Shown here: piece by piece, positions 35,783 to 48,800 of the stretch
Layout: each line of letters starts with the position of its first letter
Position numbering within the stretch: the stretch's first letter is position 1
NCBI GenBank assembly: GCA_029449235.1
Contig: JANATG010000008.1
Location: 124,001 to 188,000 of the forward strand
From: Linnemannia schmuckeri
Lineage: Eukaryota; Mortierellomycota; Mortierellomycetes; Mortierellales; Mortierellaceae
Direction of reading: 5' to 3'
DNA length: 64,000 bases
Notes under the pieces: generated by a model
Database searches by the model: none
The model's input: the letters and a program-made list of their open reading frames with translations, nothing else
Told to the model about the DNA's origin: nothing
Made by a program: the position numbers and the translations under genes

Positions 35783-38260
35783 ATGTCACCCGATGCAAAG
35801 GACAAGGAACAACTCAAAAGCAGGAGACCTGCCAGTAAGCGAACACACCCATCTCTTGACCAACAAACAGCATCACCGCACTACACTGCACCCTCGTTTG
35901 CTATTGCATCACCAAATGACCAGAAGGCTTCTGTTTAGTTCTCACACAACCTTCCAACTTTGCGCTGGTGAATAACAACAACTAGACACGGCGTTCAAAC
36001 AACAGCGTCTGAAGGCATGGCAACCTATCCTGACCCCCAAATCCGTCTTGCCAGCATTCATCATCATCGGTATCCTCTTTGCTCCCCTCGGCGGTCTCCT
36101 GCTCTGGGCCAGCGATACTGTAAGTTCCTCCTCTTCTCCGGTTGCTATTAAAAGACGTCAGTCTAACGTAGCTGCTGAGCGAAGCGAGTGATCGGGGAAC
36201 TGGATAAATTATACAGGACAGGGCAGGGCATGCGCAGGTCGAAAGGGACACGACAGGACAGGACAGGGGGCAAGAGACAGGATCGCACTGTCATGCGCTG
36301 AGCCAGCTGGACGGAAGAACGACGGCCCCCCCCCCCCCCCCCCCCTTTTTTTTTCTTCGTCCAGTTTTGCTTGGCCCGTAAAGCGGTGTGGAAAGGAAGA
36401 GGACAATTTGCATATATCCGGAACAGCCCTTCTCTTTACTCACAATGAAACCAAGGATGCTAAGTGAACCATAGAAACGAGCAGAGCAGTAATCGCAAAA
36501 ACATGCAAGCAAGGCAGCAACATCCACATGCCTTCTCTCCCTCTCCTTTTCTCTCCTTTTCGCAGAGTAAAAGAGAGGACTACGCAGCAACCAGGAGGAT
36601 AAAACAGCCAATGTACGGGAAAAAAAACGCATTGACAGTGATTTGCGCAAAAATACCCCGTGCAGGCTGTATAAGAGTGGACGGGGGCTGTTGTCGATTT
36701 TTTTTAAGCGACAATATCGACTATGGCAAACCAATTGGATCGCAAAATGACAGACTGGGGACTGGATAGCCTAGAAGAATCATGGAACCTGGGAAAGAGT
36801 CGATGGATACCTACAGGATGCATACAGTAGCGCACAACAACCAAAAACAACAGCAGCACAAAACCGACTAGCGCAACTATCGGAAACAGCCCAGCTCAGC
36901 CTCATCTATGCAACCCAACGCTGGAGCACTATTATTTACCATACCATTACACCCCCTTCCTACATAAAACCACATAGGTGGCAGAGATCGTGATCGACTA
37001 CACAAACTGTGACAAGGCCGGAACCAACTATGTCCAAGTCCCCTCTGACCTCTTCTCGTCCAACTTCCCAGGCTCATCCGGGGATGGGAACCCACCCGAG
37101 TTCAAGGCGATCCCTGCAGTAGGCACCTTCAACAATGCGACCTGGCCGACGATGAGATGCACGATCAAGTTTGATGTCCCTGTGACGATGAAGCATCCCG
37201 TGTTTATGTACTACCGTCTGACGGATTTCTATCAGAACCATCGGAGGTATATTAAGTCGTTGGATCTGAAGCAGCTTGCGGGCGAGCCTAGGACGGCGAT
37301 GGAGTTGAGGGGTGGAGGGTGTGAGCCCATGGCGACTGTTACTGAGGGTGAGCTTCGGTTCCCGATTTATCCCTGTGGTCTCATCGCCAACTCTATTTTT
37401 AACGGTAAACCCTTGAACCTTTCGCGTAGTTATGTGCCTATTACTTGGGTTCTATTTTCTCACTGCATCTAACCCGCTCGTTAATGATGCCTCCCTACTC
37501 TATAGATACGCTGGATATCACATTGAGCCCGTTCAACTCACCGGATCTCAAGCCCTACAATATGACAGACAAAGGGATCGCATGGACAGTCGACCAGACC
37601 AAATACCTCCCTCAACAACACCCAGACCTCTCCCAAATTCGCCCTCCACCCAACTGGGAAAAGAAATACCCCAACGGATATACGACTTCAAACCCACCGA
37701 TAGATATCAGTAAAGACGAGCATTTCCAGGTCTGGATGCGAGCCTCGGGCTTGCCTAATTTTCGAAAGATGTATGCCAAGAATGAGAAGGAGGATCTCCC
37801 CGCAGGAACTTATACCATCGATATTGACATGAGTACGTTCCCCTTGTTCTTTGTTCTTCGTTGTGATTTTGAAGGAATGGCTGAGATATGTAACCATCAT
37901 CTAATGACTATTGCGTTTTTTTTCCGGTCCTTTATCCTTGTAGATTACAACATGACAGTGAATGGAGGGACAAAATCAGTCGTCCTGTCAACAGTATCAT
38001 TCATGGGTGGACGAAACCCCTTCCTTGGGATCGCCTACATCGTGGTGGGGGTCTTGTGCTTCTTCCTGGGACTTTTGTTCACAGCCCGACATCTCTACAA
38101 GCCACGTCGGTTGGGCGATCATACCTACTTGTCCTGGAACCAGAACCAGAGCCCTCAGCATCAACGGAATGATACAGATGCTTCTGGTGGAGCTGGGTCG
38201 GAGACGGAGCCGGAGGATCTTCCGACTGCTACTGCTTCTGGCGCCAGTGCTCGGTACTAA
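35783..38260 (+). CDS. Cdc50/Lem3-family subunit of P4-ATPase phospholipid flippases
   Basis: Chaperone and beta subunit of lipid flippases, which move phosphatidylserine and phosphatidylethanolamine to the cytosolic leaflet. Exons 35783-35834, 35986-36119, 36978-37404, 37506-37832 and 37944-38260 give 418 aa, all in phase. The short first exon joins exon 2 to form the family hallmark [20 protein letters not shown]1 is about 39-58 ([21 protein letters not shown]). The large luminal domain has paired cysteines ([31 protein letters not shown]) and N-glycosylation sequons such as NYNMT. TM2 is about 340-362 ([18 protein letters not shown]). The cytosolic tail is acidic and Ser/Thr-rich. Intron 2 is 858 nt and contains a C20-T9 tract at 36326-36354. 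An AATAAA follows at 38320. Confidence 0.96.
36326..36354. repeat. C20-T9 homopolymer tract in an intron
   Basis: A run of twenty C is followed by nine T inside intron 2 of the Cdc50 gene. On the minus strand it is a G20 run, a possible block to polymerases. The exact length is prone to sequencing error. Confidence 0.7.
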
Positions 38261-38710
38261 GTCTGCGATGTGATATCAGGAAAGTGATGGGCGAGTAAAG
38301 AGGTGAGCATGAGGTGGTAAATAAAAAAAAACGATAGTTTTAAATTGGATTTCATGCGCTATTTGTACTTGCTTACTTGCCCATATGTATCGCGAAAAAG
38401 TTCTAGGGAAAAAAAAGAGAGATTACCCAATATTTTGGACCGCTTGTTAATAGAATCACGAAAAAAAGGGCATATGTAACAACACATTGTCGCGCTCCTC
38501 GCCTCTCGCTTGTCAATGATAGCTTCTTTATTTGCATCTGAATGTGCACGTTTATTTATTGTTTCGGCATTGTAAATAAGCGCCCAGGCACAACACCTCG
38601 TGAAACAAAGTCAAGAACTAATTAATATGAACAAACCATGACAGAGCTGCGTGAAGAAAGAAGGTAAAAAAAAAGTATACGAGAAAAGAGCGAAAGAAGG
38701 CCCCGCAAGT
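38261..38710. other. short convergent intergenic region
   Basis: Lies between the convergent 3' ends of the Cdc50 and monoglyceride lipase genes. It has an AATAAA at 38320 for the plus-strand gene. Nothing else was recognised. Confidence 0.6.
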
Positions 38711-39989
38711 TTAAGCAGACTTGGGAAGGTGCTTGCGGATCCAGTCGATATAGTACTCAATTACGACCTTACGATCATCCTCGGGTTCATTGTGCAGCTC
38801 ATGGAAATGCCCCTCATACACCTTATATTCCTTGTCCTCCACGTCAATCTTGTCAAAGAACTCCTTACTCGCCTTACAACATGTCAATCCATCCTCGGTA
38901 CCATGGGCAATCAAAACCGGCACGGACTTTGTAATAATCTTGTACCGGTCCGTAAGAAGAAGCTTTCCGTTGGTCAACATGTCGTAGACGCCCTTGGTGG
39001 TGATGTATCCGTGGACCAAGGGGTCAGTATCGTATTTCTGGACATGCTCAGCGTCACGCGAGATAAAGGACGAGTTGAGGACGATTTGGGTTTGGAAAGA
39101 AGGGAGGATTTTTGAAGCGATGCCAGCGAAACCGACGGTGAGGGCATTGGGGCGAGTGGGTGCCGAAGCCAGGACGAGAGGTGCGGATGCGATCACACCG
39201 GTGAGCTTTGTGCGCAGAGGACCGATGCAGTCGTAGTTCAGGACCAAGCCTCCACCCTAAGTTTTCATTGTATTTTGAGAGAAGGATGGTTATTGGAGTT
39301 AGTGGACGGTTTGGTGTGACATGCCCTGCTCAAGAAAAGGGAAAAAAAAAAAGGCCAATTGCAGCAAAAAAAAAATTAATTCGAACGAATGGTCGCACTG
39401 ACCGACAAACAAACGCCATCTTCAAAAAAATCAGACCTTCTCCCCCCCCCACAAAAAAAAAACAACGTACATAAGAGTGTCCCATAAGGAAGAGTGGAAG
39501 TCCCTCGATTTTGCCACGCTCAAGGGCAGCAGTGATGTCGGGGATGGCCTTGTCGTATCCGCCGGTAGATCCAAGGGTTTTGGATTTCCTGCCGGTCTGA
39601 CCGAACCCGCGCTGGTCGAATGCCGAGACCTGGAAGCCGGCCTTATTGAACTCTTCGAACACATGGTCGTAGCCTATTATTTGATATTTTTTCAGTTGAA
39701 GAGGGGGCATGGTGGGAGAGGAAGAGGAGAGAAGCAGTTGAGTAAAACAAAGCCAGTCGCGATCGTGAAAGAAAGAGTATATCTTACTACTTAGCCCACG
39801 GTTACGAGGCGGGAAACGAAAAAAAAATAAAATAAGCAAGAACGTACGGACGATATGTTCGCCGAGTCCGTGGACAAAGACGATGGCAGCAAGGGGAGTT
39901 CCGACAGCGAACCAGGTCTTTGTGAAGATCTCATGACCATCCTCGGCGGTGATCCATTCCTCCTTTGAAGTTGGCTTGACGTTCGACAT
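38711..39989 (-). CDS. monoglyceride lipase / lysophospholipase, alpha/beta hydrolase (Yju3-like)
   Basis: Hydrolyses monoacylglycerols to fatty acid and glycerol, normally on lipid droplets or membranes. Exons 39989-39848, 39673-39471 and 39256-38711 give 296 aa, in line with yeast Yju3 (313 aa). The oxyanion segment VFVHGLGEH is near 38-46. The nucleophile elbow GHSYGGG gives S114, split by intron 2 just after Tyr115. The catalytic acid is D237 in HGTEDGLT and the base is H267 in EGHFHELHNE. FDQRGFGQTG is the typical family strand. No signal peptide is seen, so it is probably cytosolic or lipid-associated. Monoacylglycerol as substrate is inferred from family. The gene is tandem with the downstream-lying membrane-protein gene, 378 bases apart. 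Confidence 0.95.
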
Positions 39990-40367
39990 TGTTGTTTGTA
40001 GGTGGTCGAGATGAGAGTGAGAGTGGAGCGAACTGAGCTGTGAATGAATAAAAGGGAATGGAGAAACAAAACAAGCAGAGGGGGTATTGGCGACTTTTAT
40101 TCAGGGGTCGTTTTGGCCGCACGTGATAAATGGGGCGGGAAGAGGAGGAGAATTTTAATTAGGGTTGAGCGTGAAAAGAAGAGAAAAAGAGTGGTGGGGG
40201 AAAACAGGCCAACAGGAAGGAAGGAAGGAGGGAGAAGACGAGCTGTTTCTGTGTGGAAGAAGAAGCGTCTCGGTATACTATCGGCGCATGGGTCAACTAT
40301 TTTGGCTGTTATGGAAAGGGAATGACAAAACGCTAATAATCTCCCACAGAAAGCTGTTTGTCGGTCT
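39990..40367. other. short intergenic region
   Basis: Promoter of the monoglyceride lipase gene and 3' flank of the membrane-protein gene, both on the minus strand. It is purine-rich on the plus strand (about 40138-40260). No gene was seen. Confidence 0.55.
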
Positions 40368-43013
40368 CTACAAATAGCCATAGAGACCGCGCGGATCAGC
40401 CCGTTGTCCTTGCCCTTGCCCTTGTCCTCCTTGTTGTTGCTGATGCTGTGTATTCATCGTATGAGAAGGGAGTCCACCATTCATCGCCGTCGTCGACGTG
40501 CTTGTCGAAGTTATTGTCGTTCTGGGCATTGACCTTGCTCTCATCAGTAGATCGTCCTGACTTTGAGCCCACCCCATCTTTTGTTGCTTCTGTTGATATT
40601 GTTGTTGTTGTTGTTGTTGTTGAGCTGGTTGTCGGTAGTGCTGCTGCTGAAAATGCTGCTGTAATTGCAATGGCTGTTGCTGTTGTTGCTCGGCCATCGT
40701 CGAAAGCTGAGGGATAGAAGACAAAGATGGACCACCCATACCGCCTGGCTGCTGATTGTAAGATCGATAGTTGCTAGTGTTGGCGTTGCTGTTGTTATAC
40801 TTGATGCTGTTGTTTTGGTTCCTACTATTGTTGTTGTAGTTGGCCACGTTACTGCCACCACTGCCGCCGACGCCTGCACTGGCTGCCCGGCGCAATGGCG
40901 AGGTATCTGCAAAAGCAGCGGTAGCAGCAGTCGTTGCAACATTATTCGTCGCCGACGACGATGCAGCAACTCCATTACCACCGGCATAATGACTGGAGGA
41001 CCATGGATACCGCAACGACCTGGATTTTTTCAACAGCATCTCCTCTCTTTCACCATCGTATAGATCAACATCATCCAACACCTCCTCTTTTTCTCCTGCT
41101 ATTGATGCCTCAGGAGGAGAATTAGAGGAGGAGCCATTCTTTTGACGAGCAGCACTGCTGTTGGAGACGGGGATGATCAAGAACTCGAGGTCTGCAGTAT
41201 TGATGGTCGACCAGTCCGACCCATTGCTCCCTCGAACTGGTGCAGGTGCAGCTGCAGTTGGGGCGTCTTTGGATCCATTGACGGCGGTCGAGGCGGTGGT
41301 GACAGGAAGAGGGAGAGAGGCCATGGTCGAGATAGACACAGGCACAGAGACATTCACCGGATCAGCGGGAGGCGAGGGTTGTGGGAGAGTATACGTCGGA
41401 GCCGTGACCAACGACCTCGCAGACGTCTCCACCACAGCACGAGCAGGAGTAAGAGCCGATGTCGTGGCTGATGAGGCGACCAAATCTGGGGCTGATGCAG
41501 AAATGTTGGTGTTCATGGCCAGGAGCCGCTGTCGCTCCTGCTGGTACCGCACATCTGCCCCAACAACACCAGAACCAGTGCTAGGCTGCTGTTGTCGATC
41601 GTTTCTGGTGAGAATGGCTTCTCGAACGGACCGTCCACGGGCTAACATTGGTGCCGCTGACGCCGTGTTCGTAGCTATTCTGGTAGCGGTGGTAGTAGTA
41701 GGTTGTTGTCGGGATTCAGGTTCCAGAACGGCCGGCGGTGAGAGTTTCTTAAACCTCGATTGAGATTCAAGATCGACGCCACGACCACCTGAGCTCGAGT
41801 CCAATTGTCTCATCGTCATGGCCGCGATAGCGGCAGTAGCGGCAGGGGCAGGGAACTGTGGTAGAGTAGGAGCCGTGGTCAGGGGCCGGATGTACTTGAT
41901 ATGTTCTTGATCAACTCCTTTCTTCTTCTTCCCTCCTCCACCACCACCATTACCTCTGCCACGACTACCGCGAGCCATATTCCGGCGCATGACCGCATAC
42001 CCAACCACGAACGCGACGATTACCACCGCAAAGATGGACCCAATAATCATCGCGCTCTTACTCGACGGAGCGTTAGTCTCAGCTCCTGGAGCGGGAGCGG
42101 GAGGAGTGATCATCTGACCGGTATGACTTGGTGAAATCGTCGTCTTTGTTGTTAGACTCGCCGAGGTGGTGGTGACGGATCGACTAGGAGTGGATGTGGC
42201 AGTCATGTTGGGTGTCAGGACGGGACAGGATGTCGAGAGTATACAAAACTCTCCACAGATCTGGACGGACACCACTGCTGGTGGAGGCTGAGAAGCGGGA
42301 GGTTTATACCCCGATGGTGGTGGTCCGGGTACCGTCGAGTAGTCCTTCCTCACCATCCTTCCCTCCCTTTCGCCTTCTCTCCCATTATCATTCTCTACCA
42401 CTGCAGCAGCATCGACATAGAGTGAGGACCCACCAGAACCACCAACGGCAGTAATCTTCTGAAACGCCAAGTTCAACATAGACGCGCCCGCCTGAGAACA
42501 CGACACCGTCCCCTGATTTACGAGAGTACACCCAGCAGGGATGAGCTCAATAGAGTAACCTGACGAGAAGGCGACGGTCGTCTTGTATGTCATCCCGGGT
42601 GAGTTAAAGGCTGTCCATGAGCTGGCTGTGAGTGCGACTGAGTAGGCGGCGGGGGAGGGAGGCTTTGAGGGTTGAAGTTTTGTTTCACTGTATAGGTAGC
42701 AGCATTCTGTGTTGTGTTTTGAGGAGAGACGAGGATAAGAGAAGAGAAGGATCGAGAAAGAGAAAAAGGTCGAGGAGAGGAGGAGAGTTGAGGAGGCTGG
42801 TTAGGATGTATGAGAAGGTGAAATGATGGGTACATAGGCGCCCATTGACGCCTGAGATTGTCTACTCTTTCCACTTCTTGAACGTCGAGTTGAAGCTGTT
42901 GGTAATTTACCAGAGTAAACGGGGTGGACACAGAAATATGTGGCGTATGCAAGGAAAGAGATCAAATGGCTGACTCTCCACGTTATCGTTACAAAAGATG
43001 ACCGTTGGATCAT
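40368..43013 (-). CDS. single-pass membrane protein with long Gln/Asn-rich cytosolic tail
   Basis: Two exons, 43013-42911 and 42637-40368, give 790 aa. Exon 1 encodes MIQRSSFVTITWRVSHLISF and then a hydrophobic run ending VHPVYS, a plausible signal peptide of about 34 residues. The acceptor CTACTCAG at 42638 was chosen. CACTCACAG with exon start 42625 is also in phase and would remove four residues. The outer domain (about 35-228) has SSWTAFNSPGMTYKTTVAF, a few cysteines (GCTLV, VSCSQ, QICGEFC, TSC) and a Ser/Thr/Pro-rich stalk. One transmembrane helix is at about 230-251 (SAMIIGSIFAVVIVAFVVGYA), then MRRN and a Gly/Lys stretch. The 540-residue tail is Ser/Thr/Ala-rich and ends with Gln and Asn runs. 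The layout recalls fungal wall-stress sensors and Mid2-like proteins, but no family was recognised. Confidence 0.8.
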
Positions 43014-43656
43014 TGTTGGTTGTTGGGTGGACTTCAAAAAAAGGGGGGGGGGACAGGGTAAATTGAGGAGACGTTTGGAAATTAGAAAAAATTGGATTGT
43101 TAAATGAAGGCGATGAAAGGTATGAATGGATGGATGGATGTCCTGGCCAAATGATGATGAAGAGGAGAAGGAGTAAGGGTAAGGGTATTAAGAGATTAGG
43201 GGTAGCGGTGAAAGGCGGGAGGATGTGGGGTGGCACTCCACGGAGGAGAGAAGAGGAGAAAAAAGAATGAAGGAAGGAGAGAAGATGTGAAGAAATGAAA
43301 AGTACGAAATGAAAATGAATAAAGAAAGGCAAAGAATGAAGAAAAAGAGGAAGGATAGGAGATTGAGGAAAACGGCGACTGGTTGGAAAAGAGGGATATT
43401 AATTAACAATGGACGGTGTGGGCAACTGAAAGAAAAGAGAGGAAAAAGAAGGAAAATTGTCCGTGGAATGGAAGCAGGGTGAGAGTTGCCAAGGGGCGCA
43501 TTAATACACCGCTCGTTGTTCGTTTCTCAATGGTTGTTGACTGCAGATGGCTGTTGTGTTGATGAAGTGTTCGCTGGATTGGTTGTTGGTGCATAGTTAC
43601 GTCTTCACTTTAACACTTTAACGAACGAGAGCACAAGAAAACAGCGCAGATGTTGA

Positions 43657-43664
43657 TGTGTGTA

Positions 43665-43732
<68 letters not shown>
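43657..43732. repeat. (TG)n-(AG)n compound microsatellite
   Basis: About fifteen TG units run directly into about twenty-four AG units. It is in the probable upstream region of the membrane-protein gene. Confidence 0.95.
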
Positions 43733-43737
<5 letters not shown>

Positions 43738-45511
43738 TGTATATGCCCTGCTTTCAGATCTCGATCGAACTGAAAAAACAACAAAAACAAGAAAGAAGAA
43801 AGAAAAAGAAGGAAAGAAAGTGAGAAGACATTGACGACACACAAACTCTACTGGTTTATACCTCCTTTCTCATCACTCGGTCACTATCTCTCCACACTGC
43901 AGCCAAACAAATGCGCCTAACTTTTCAAGTCATACCCGTTGTCTCTAGGTTTTAGTGTATGCTCGATCACTTGAACAATGCATGAAACAGCAACAAGCAG
44001 CAATTAGAGCCGCTCTCAAAAGGAATAAAAGCGCACATATTCCTCATGGCGCCTACATCTAATATCGTGGGCCGTTAACTGTGATTTTGTTTTTTTTTCC
44101 TTGAATGTTTTTTCTTGTCCAACCAAGTACTCCTCTGCGCACATAAGCTTTATAGTTTTATTTCTCTCTCAGAGGCCTAAACACGGAAACAAGGTAAAGG
44201 CACAATCACAACCCAACCAACCAAAATCTCAATCAACAACTAGCCAACCAAAGGAGAAGGAGGAAAAAAAAAAATCTCGCCCGGGAGCTACCCTACTTCT
44301 TCCATTCAAAGAGCAAAAAGGAAAGAGAGCAAAGAGGGAAATGATGATCGGTCGTAGTAATTGTGCCTTTGTGCGACCTCAATAAAGAGGGAGATATTGA
44401 ACTTGACACACCGCATACATCAGGAAAAGAAAGTAGCCTCGATCGCTAGGGGAATGCGAGAAATGTGTTCCAGGATGGAGGGATGAAAGGTAAAGATAGG
44501 AAAAAAAACCAGATACAAACAATAACAAAGGAAGATAGAGACTGTAGGTAGGCGCGGGATAGTAATAAGAACTCTAATAATGAGAAAAATATGGCGTCTG
44601 ACCCTTTGCTAATAACAATGGACCAGGGAAGGGACCAAAGCGGCACAGGGGAACAGGGGAACAGGGAAGCAGAGGAGTAGGAAAGCCAGGGGCACGGAGA
44701 AGGGGCCAAGTACACCATTAACTAAATTCAAACGTAAACGCAGTCTTCGTACCTGAATTACCACCCAAAATTGGTTATTTCTCACCGTCCTCCATTCAGG
44801 GTACTATATTCCACTCATTTTCTCTCTCCCCTCATTGTCCATCATCTTGGTATAACAAACATGTCCATACATTCTTATTTACTTCCCCTTCCTCCTCCTG
44901 CTGTACGTACGTACTCAATTGATGACAGTAATAGCATGCTCTTGACCCTCTCCAAGTCGAGAGTTACTAAGCCAAAACTATAGAGTGGGAAAGCTAACAA
45001 AATGGAAATGCGAACAGTACCGAACAAAAATAAATGATATCAACCACGTAGTATGAAATGGAGAAGGCGATGAAGATGTTGAAATGAAAGAACAGATTGA
45101 AAAGACAAATGAGAGGAAAGAATAAACGAAGCGTCTATGGACCTCCCTCGCTCTTTCGCTCTCTCTCTCCCTGCATTGACGAAACTCTTCGTTCCTCCTG
45201 CTCGCCCCTGTTTTTTTTTTTTTTTTTGTTTTCTTCACCCCTGTTCTCTTCCATCATGTAGGAAGAGCACCATGCTTTTTACCCTGTCAAACACATATAC
45301 AGTTAGGCATAATGCACACAAGAGAGAAGGTACCTTTTTGTCAGAAATTGGACAAAACTACGACGGCAGAAAAAAAACAAAAAACAAAAAAGCAAAAAAG
45401 CAAAAAAAACAAATTAACAAAGAGTGCCGTCAATTTGCATTTTGCCAAATTAATATGAAACAAACGATCTGTCATCAATACAGTACAGGTACTGTACACG
45501 CGCATGGCACA

Positions 45512-45544
45512 TCTCATAATCTGTCATAATCTGTCATAATCTGT
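45512..45544. repeat. three tandem CATAATCTGT units
   Basis: A 10-bp unit is repeated three times almost perfectly, just outside the 3' end of the Zn2Cys6 gene. No function is apparent. Confidence 0.85.
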
Positions 45545-45823
45545 CCTTCTCTCATCTACTCTCTCAATTTCTTTCCTTCATTTGTTGGACAATGCTGCCA
45601 AGATATATTAAAGTATGTACAAGTAGTTTTTATTTCTCATGAAGATAGATGTAAAAATGAGGTAGTATAACACAGACAAAAAGAGGGATACAAGAAAAGA
45701 TGAACGTAAAGTGCAATGAATGAAGGGAGGGGTCATAAAACGAAAGATGATAAACAACTACAAACAAAAATAAAAAAGAATACTAAAGACAGCAAAGAAG
45801 TAAAAAAGGGAGTAGATCGATTT

Positions 45824-48800
45824 TTACATCCAGAGGGGTCCACCGAACTGGTTACCAGAATCGACCTTGCCGCTAGAGACACCCAAGGGTCCCTGCTGCA
45901 AGTGTGCAGGGTTCAAGGTACCGGTGGCAGTGGCTGCACCAGTAGTAGCAGAAGCGGTGTCCGAGAAGTCCATCCACAACTTGGTGGGGTCATACTCGAA
46001 TCCATCCGTCAACAAACCACCAGTAGTGCCCGTGGTGACTCCTACGTTGAATTGGTCCTGACCACCCATCGTCATGGGCATATGGGGCTGCTGCTGCTGC
46101 TGGTTCTGGTTTTGCTGCTGTTGCTGCTGCTGTTGCTGGAGGATCTGCATGGCATAGCGATGGCTGGGAATAACGGGGGCTCCCATGCTGCTGAGCACGG
46201 GCTGTTGCTGCTGCTGCTGGTGCATAGCAACATTGGCATCCTGCTCCTTCATTTCCATGTCCAGCTGCTGACGCTGCTGCTGCCGCTGAAGCTGCTGTCT
46301 CAAAAGTTGCTGTTGTTGCTGCTGCTGTTGCTCAAGCAAAGACTCGGCCTTGGTCTCGCCAGTCTTGGGGATCGAGCTGGCGCCAAAGGACTGCATCTGC
46401 TGGTAGAGGCGGTGCTGCTGCTGAATCTTCAGCTGCTGCTGCTTCTGCTGCTCCCTCAAATCCATAGCCATGGGCTGCTGCTGCTGCTGTTGAGGTTGCT
46501 GCTGCTGTTGAACTGTTGCTGCTGGCATGTAGTTGTACTGCTGATAGGGGGTGTTGACAGATCCGTTCATCATCGAAAGAGTCGTCTGTGTGATAATAGC
46601 AGGGGGGGTCTGGAGGGTCGACAAGGGCGAGGCTGTCATGGGTGCATACTGAACAGCCTGGGCAAGAGGCTGAGGTGTTGCCTGGGAGAGCGAAGACTCC
46701 ATAGGGCGCTTCTTACGACTGGGCTCGGCAAACTCTTGATGTTGTTGCTGACCCATCTGCGCATCCATCTCCTGTCGGTTGTTCTCCTCATCCGCTGCCG
46801 CCTTCGATGTCGACGCCAAGAACTGCTCCAAAATCTTGATGCCCTCAGAGACACCACCGGAGTAGGAGGAACAGTTGAGGAAGGACTCGAGAACGCTAAG
46901 GGTGCGTCTGTAGTAATCCATGGCGACCTGAGAGCCGCGCTTGTCATAGACAGCGTTCATGGCGTGAATGACACCAGCCTGCAAGAGGGCATAGAGTGCG
47001 AAGCGGTTGACAACATAGGAGCACTGCTCCATATCCAAACCCTGTGCGATGTCTGTAATGGCACGTCCTGATCCAGTGCAGATGGTGTTAGACTGTGCGG
47101 CTGCCGGTGAACCGGCGGCTCCGACAATGTAAGGGCGGTGAAGGAGGATCATAGTCGTGTTGTAAACAATGTAGAGATAGGCAGGATAGATCTCACCAGC
47201 CTCTCTGGCAAGGGCAACAGCGCGTCTGGCCTCGGCAAGAGTGGACTGGATCGTGGGGGGCGAGCGCATGGCCAAGGCAGGTGAGCCACGCTTGGCGCTG
47301 TTGGGGTTCTGCCAGCGCATCTCGGGTGCCAAGTTGCTGAGCCATGAGGTCAAGGAACCTTCAATGTAGGAAACCATCGAGTCGTGACCGCCAAACTGGG
47401 GAGGCAAGGACTGGGTCGAGTAGGAATGCTGAAGCACGCTACCCAGAATCTAAAGTAAATGATGGAGAAAGGAACAAAGGAAGGGGTGAGCATGGGGTTT
47501 CAGTGAAAACTGCAAAAGCGTTTCAACCCATGTGCTTTTAACGACTTTAAGAGCGAATAGAAAAAAAAAGGCCGACGTTAATTAATTGAGAAATTTTACC
47601 TTGACGAGGCGGACCATAGAGACAAAGCCCCGGAGATCCTGGTGAGAGGAAACAGTATCGACGGGTAACTCGACGTTGCTTTCCTTGCCGTGCATCATAA
47701 GGCCAAGACCGAGCCATGCAGAGAATTGATGATCCTAAGGATCGGTAGAGCGAGATAAGAGGGGAGATGAACAAGGCCGAAGATTGGTTTTTGTGTTAGT
47801 GTTAATGGGTCTGAGACTTATTTGAACGCAATTTCAAAATTTACATGGGAAAATATTTTTTTCGAAGTGTAATGCTCACTTGTCTGATATGAAAAGTGGC
47901 GTAAAGAGAGCTCAAAAGGGGGAAAGGGGAAACCAATGGATAACAGAACAAGACTTACAAGGATAAACATAGACCACCACAGGCAGCGGAGTCCGTCTGC
48001 CTCTGGACCTTGGACAATGCTCTCGGGATCACGGTGCAGACCCAGCTCGTGTGCCATACGGATGGCCATCGACAAGTATCCGCTGCTCCGCGTGGCCTTC
48101 CACTGGCCCTGGTGGTGGAATTGCGACATCAGGCACAAAGCCTGGACAGTGCTCACTCGGGGTACATCCATAAAGTCATCCAGCAGCAGACGTGCAGCAT
48201 CGAAGCATCCCTGACTCAAACTGCCTGCCCGCTGGCGATCCTCGGCTGTCATCTTGGAGTTGGTCGAGGGCACCTTGGCTGCAACAGCGAGAAGGGCATT
48301 GATGAGCAGAGGTGACAGTGGGCCAGCTGGGTTCTGTGTATGTTGCTTGTGTGCTTCAGCCTCCTGTGCCTGCGCACTCTTGGATTGAGGAGAAGCAGCA
48401 GCAGATTGGGGCGAGGCGATCTGGAGGCAGATACGACAGTGTTGCTGCTGCCATTGCTTCATGAAAGTACCGCGGTGGATGATGGGGAGGAAGGTATTGA
48501 AGCGTTCAAAGAAGGAGTTGAGGAGATCAAGGGCCTGGTCGGGAGTGATATTGGGAGGGAATGTGCGGGCGAGTGGTGGGAGTGGTGGCTCGAGACTGTG
48601 AAGAGAGAATTGCAGGTGGTTGCGGCCGTATTGGCGAGATTGTTCTGGAGTCAACCAGGGGAAGGGGACGGTGGTGTGAACAGAGGTGGATCCCAACTTG
48701 TCAAACATGCTGGTCAGGGCAGCCAAATCGGCCTGGGTCACTGCAGCTGGTGAATCATGGTTGTGAAGATGTTGGGACTCGTGGGAGAAGGGGAGAAGTG

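Larger units (their letters stand above)
43014..45823. other. gene-free stretch with microsatellites
   Basis: No coding exon was supported. Purine-rich sequence to about 43400 is the pyrimidine-rich leader of the membrane-protein transcript. A TG/AG compound microsatellite lies at about 43657-43732. Three CATAATCTGT units are near 45512-45544, and a small palindrome ACAGTAC-AG-GTACTGT is near 45480-45495. Confidence 0.5.

Noticed and set aside
42590..42952. 120-aa minus-strand frame reading through the first intron of the membrane-protein gene
   Set aside because: It ends at TGA just before the conserved frame; splicing CTCTG/GTAAAT to CTACTCAG/TC joins a signal peptide to the main frame instead.
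45716..47071. 451-aa plus-strand frame with long Leu runs
   Set aside because: Antisense of the Gln-rich part of the Zn2Cys6 factor; CAG runs read as Leu on the other strand.
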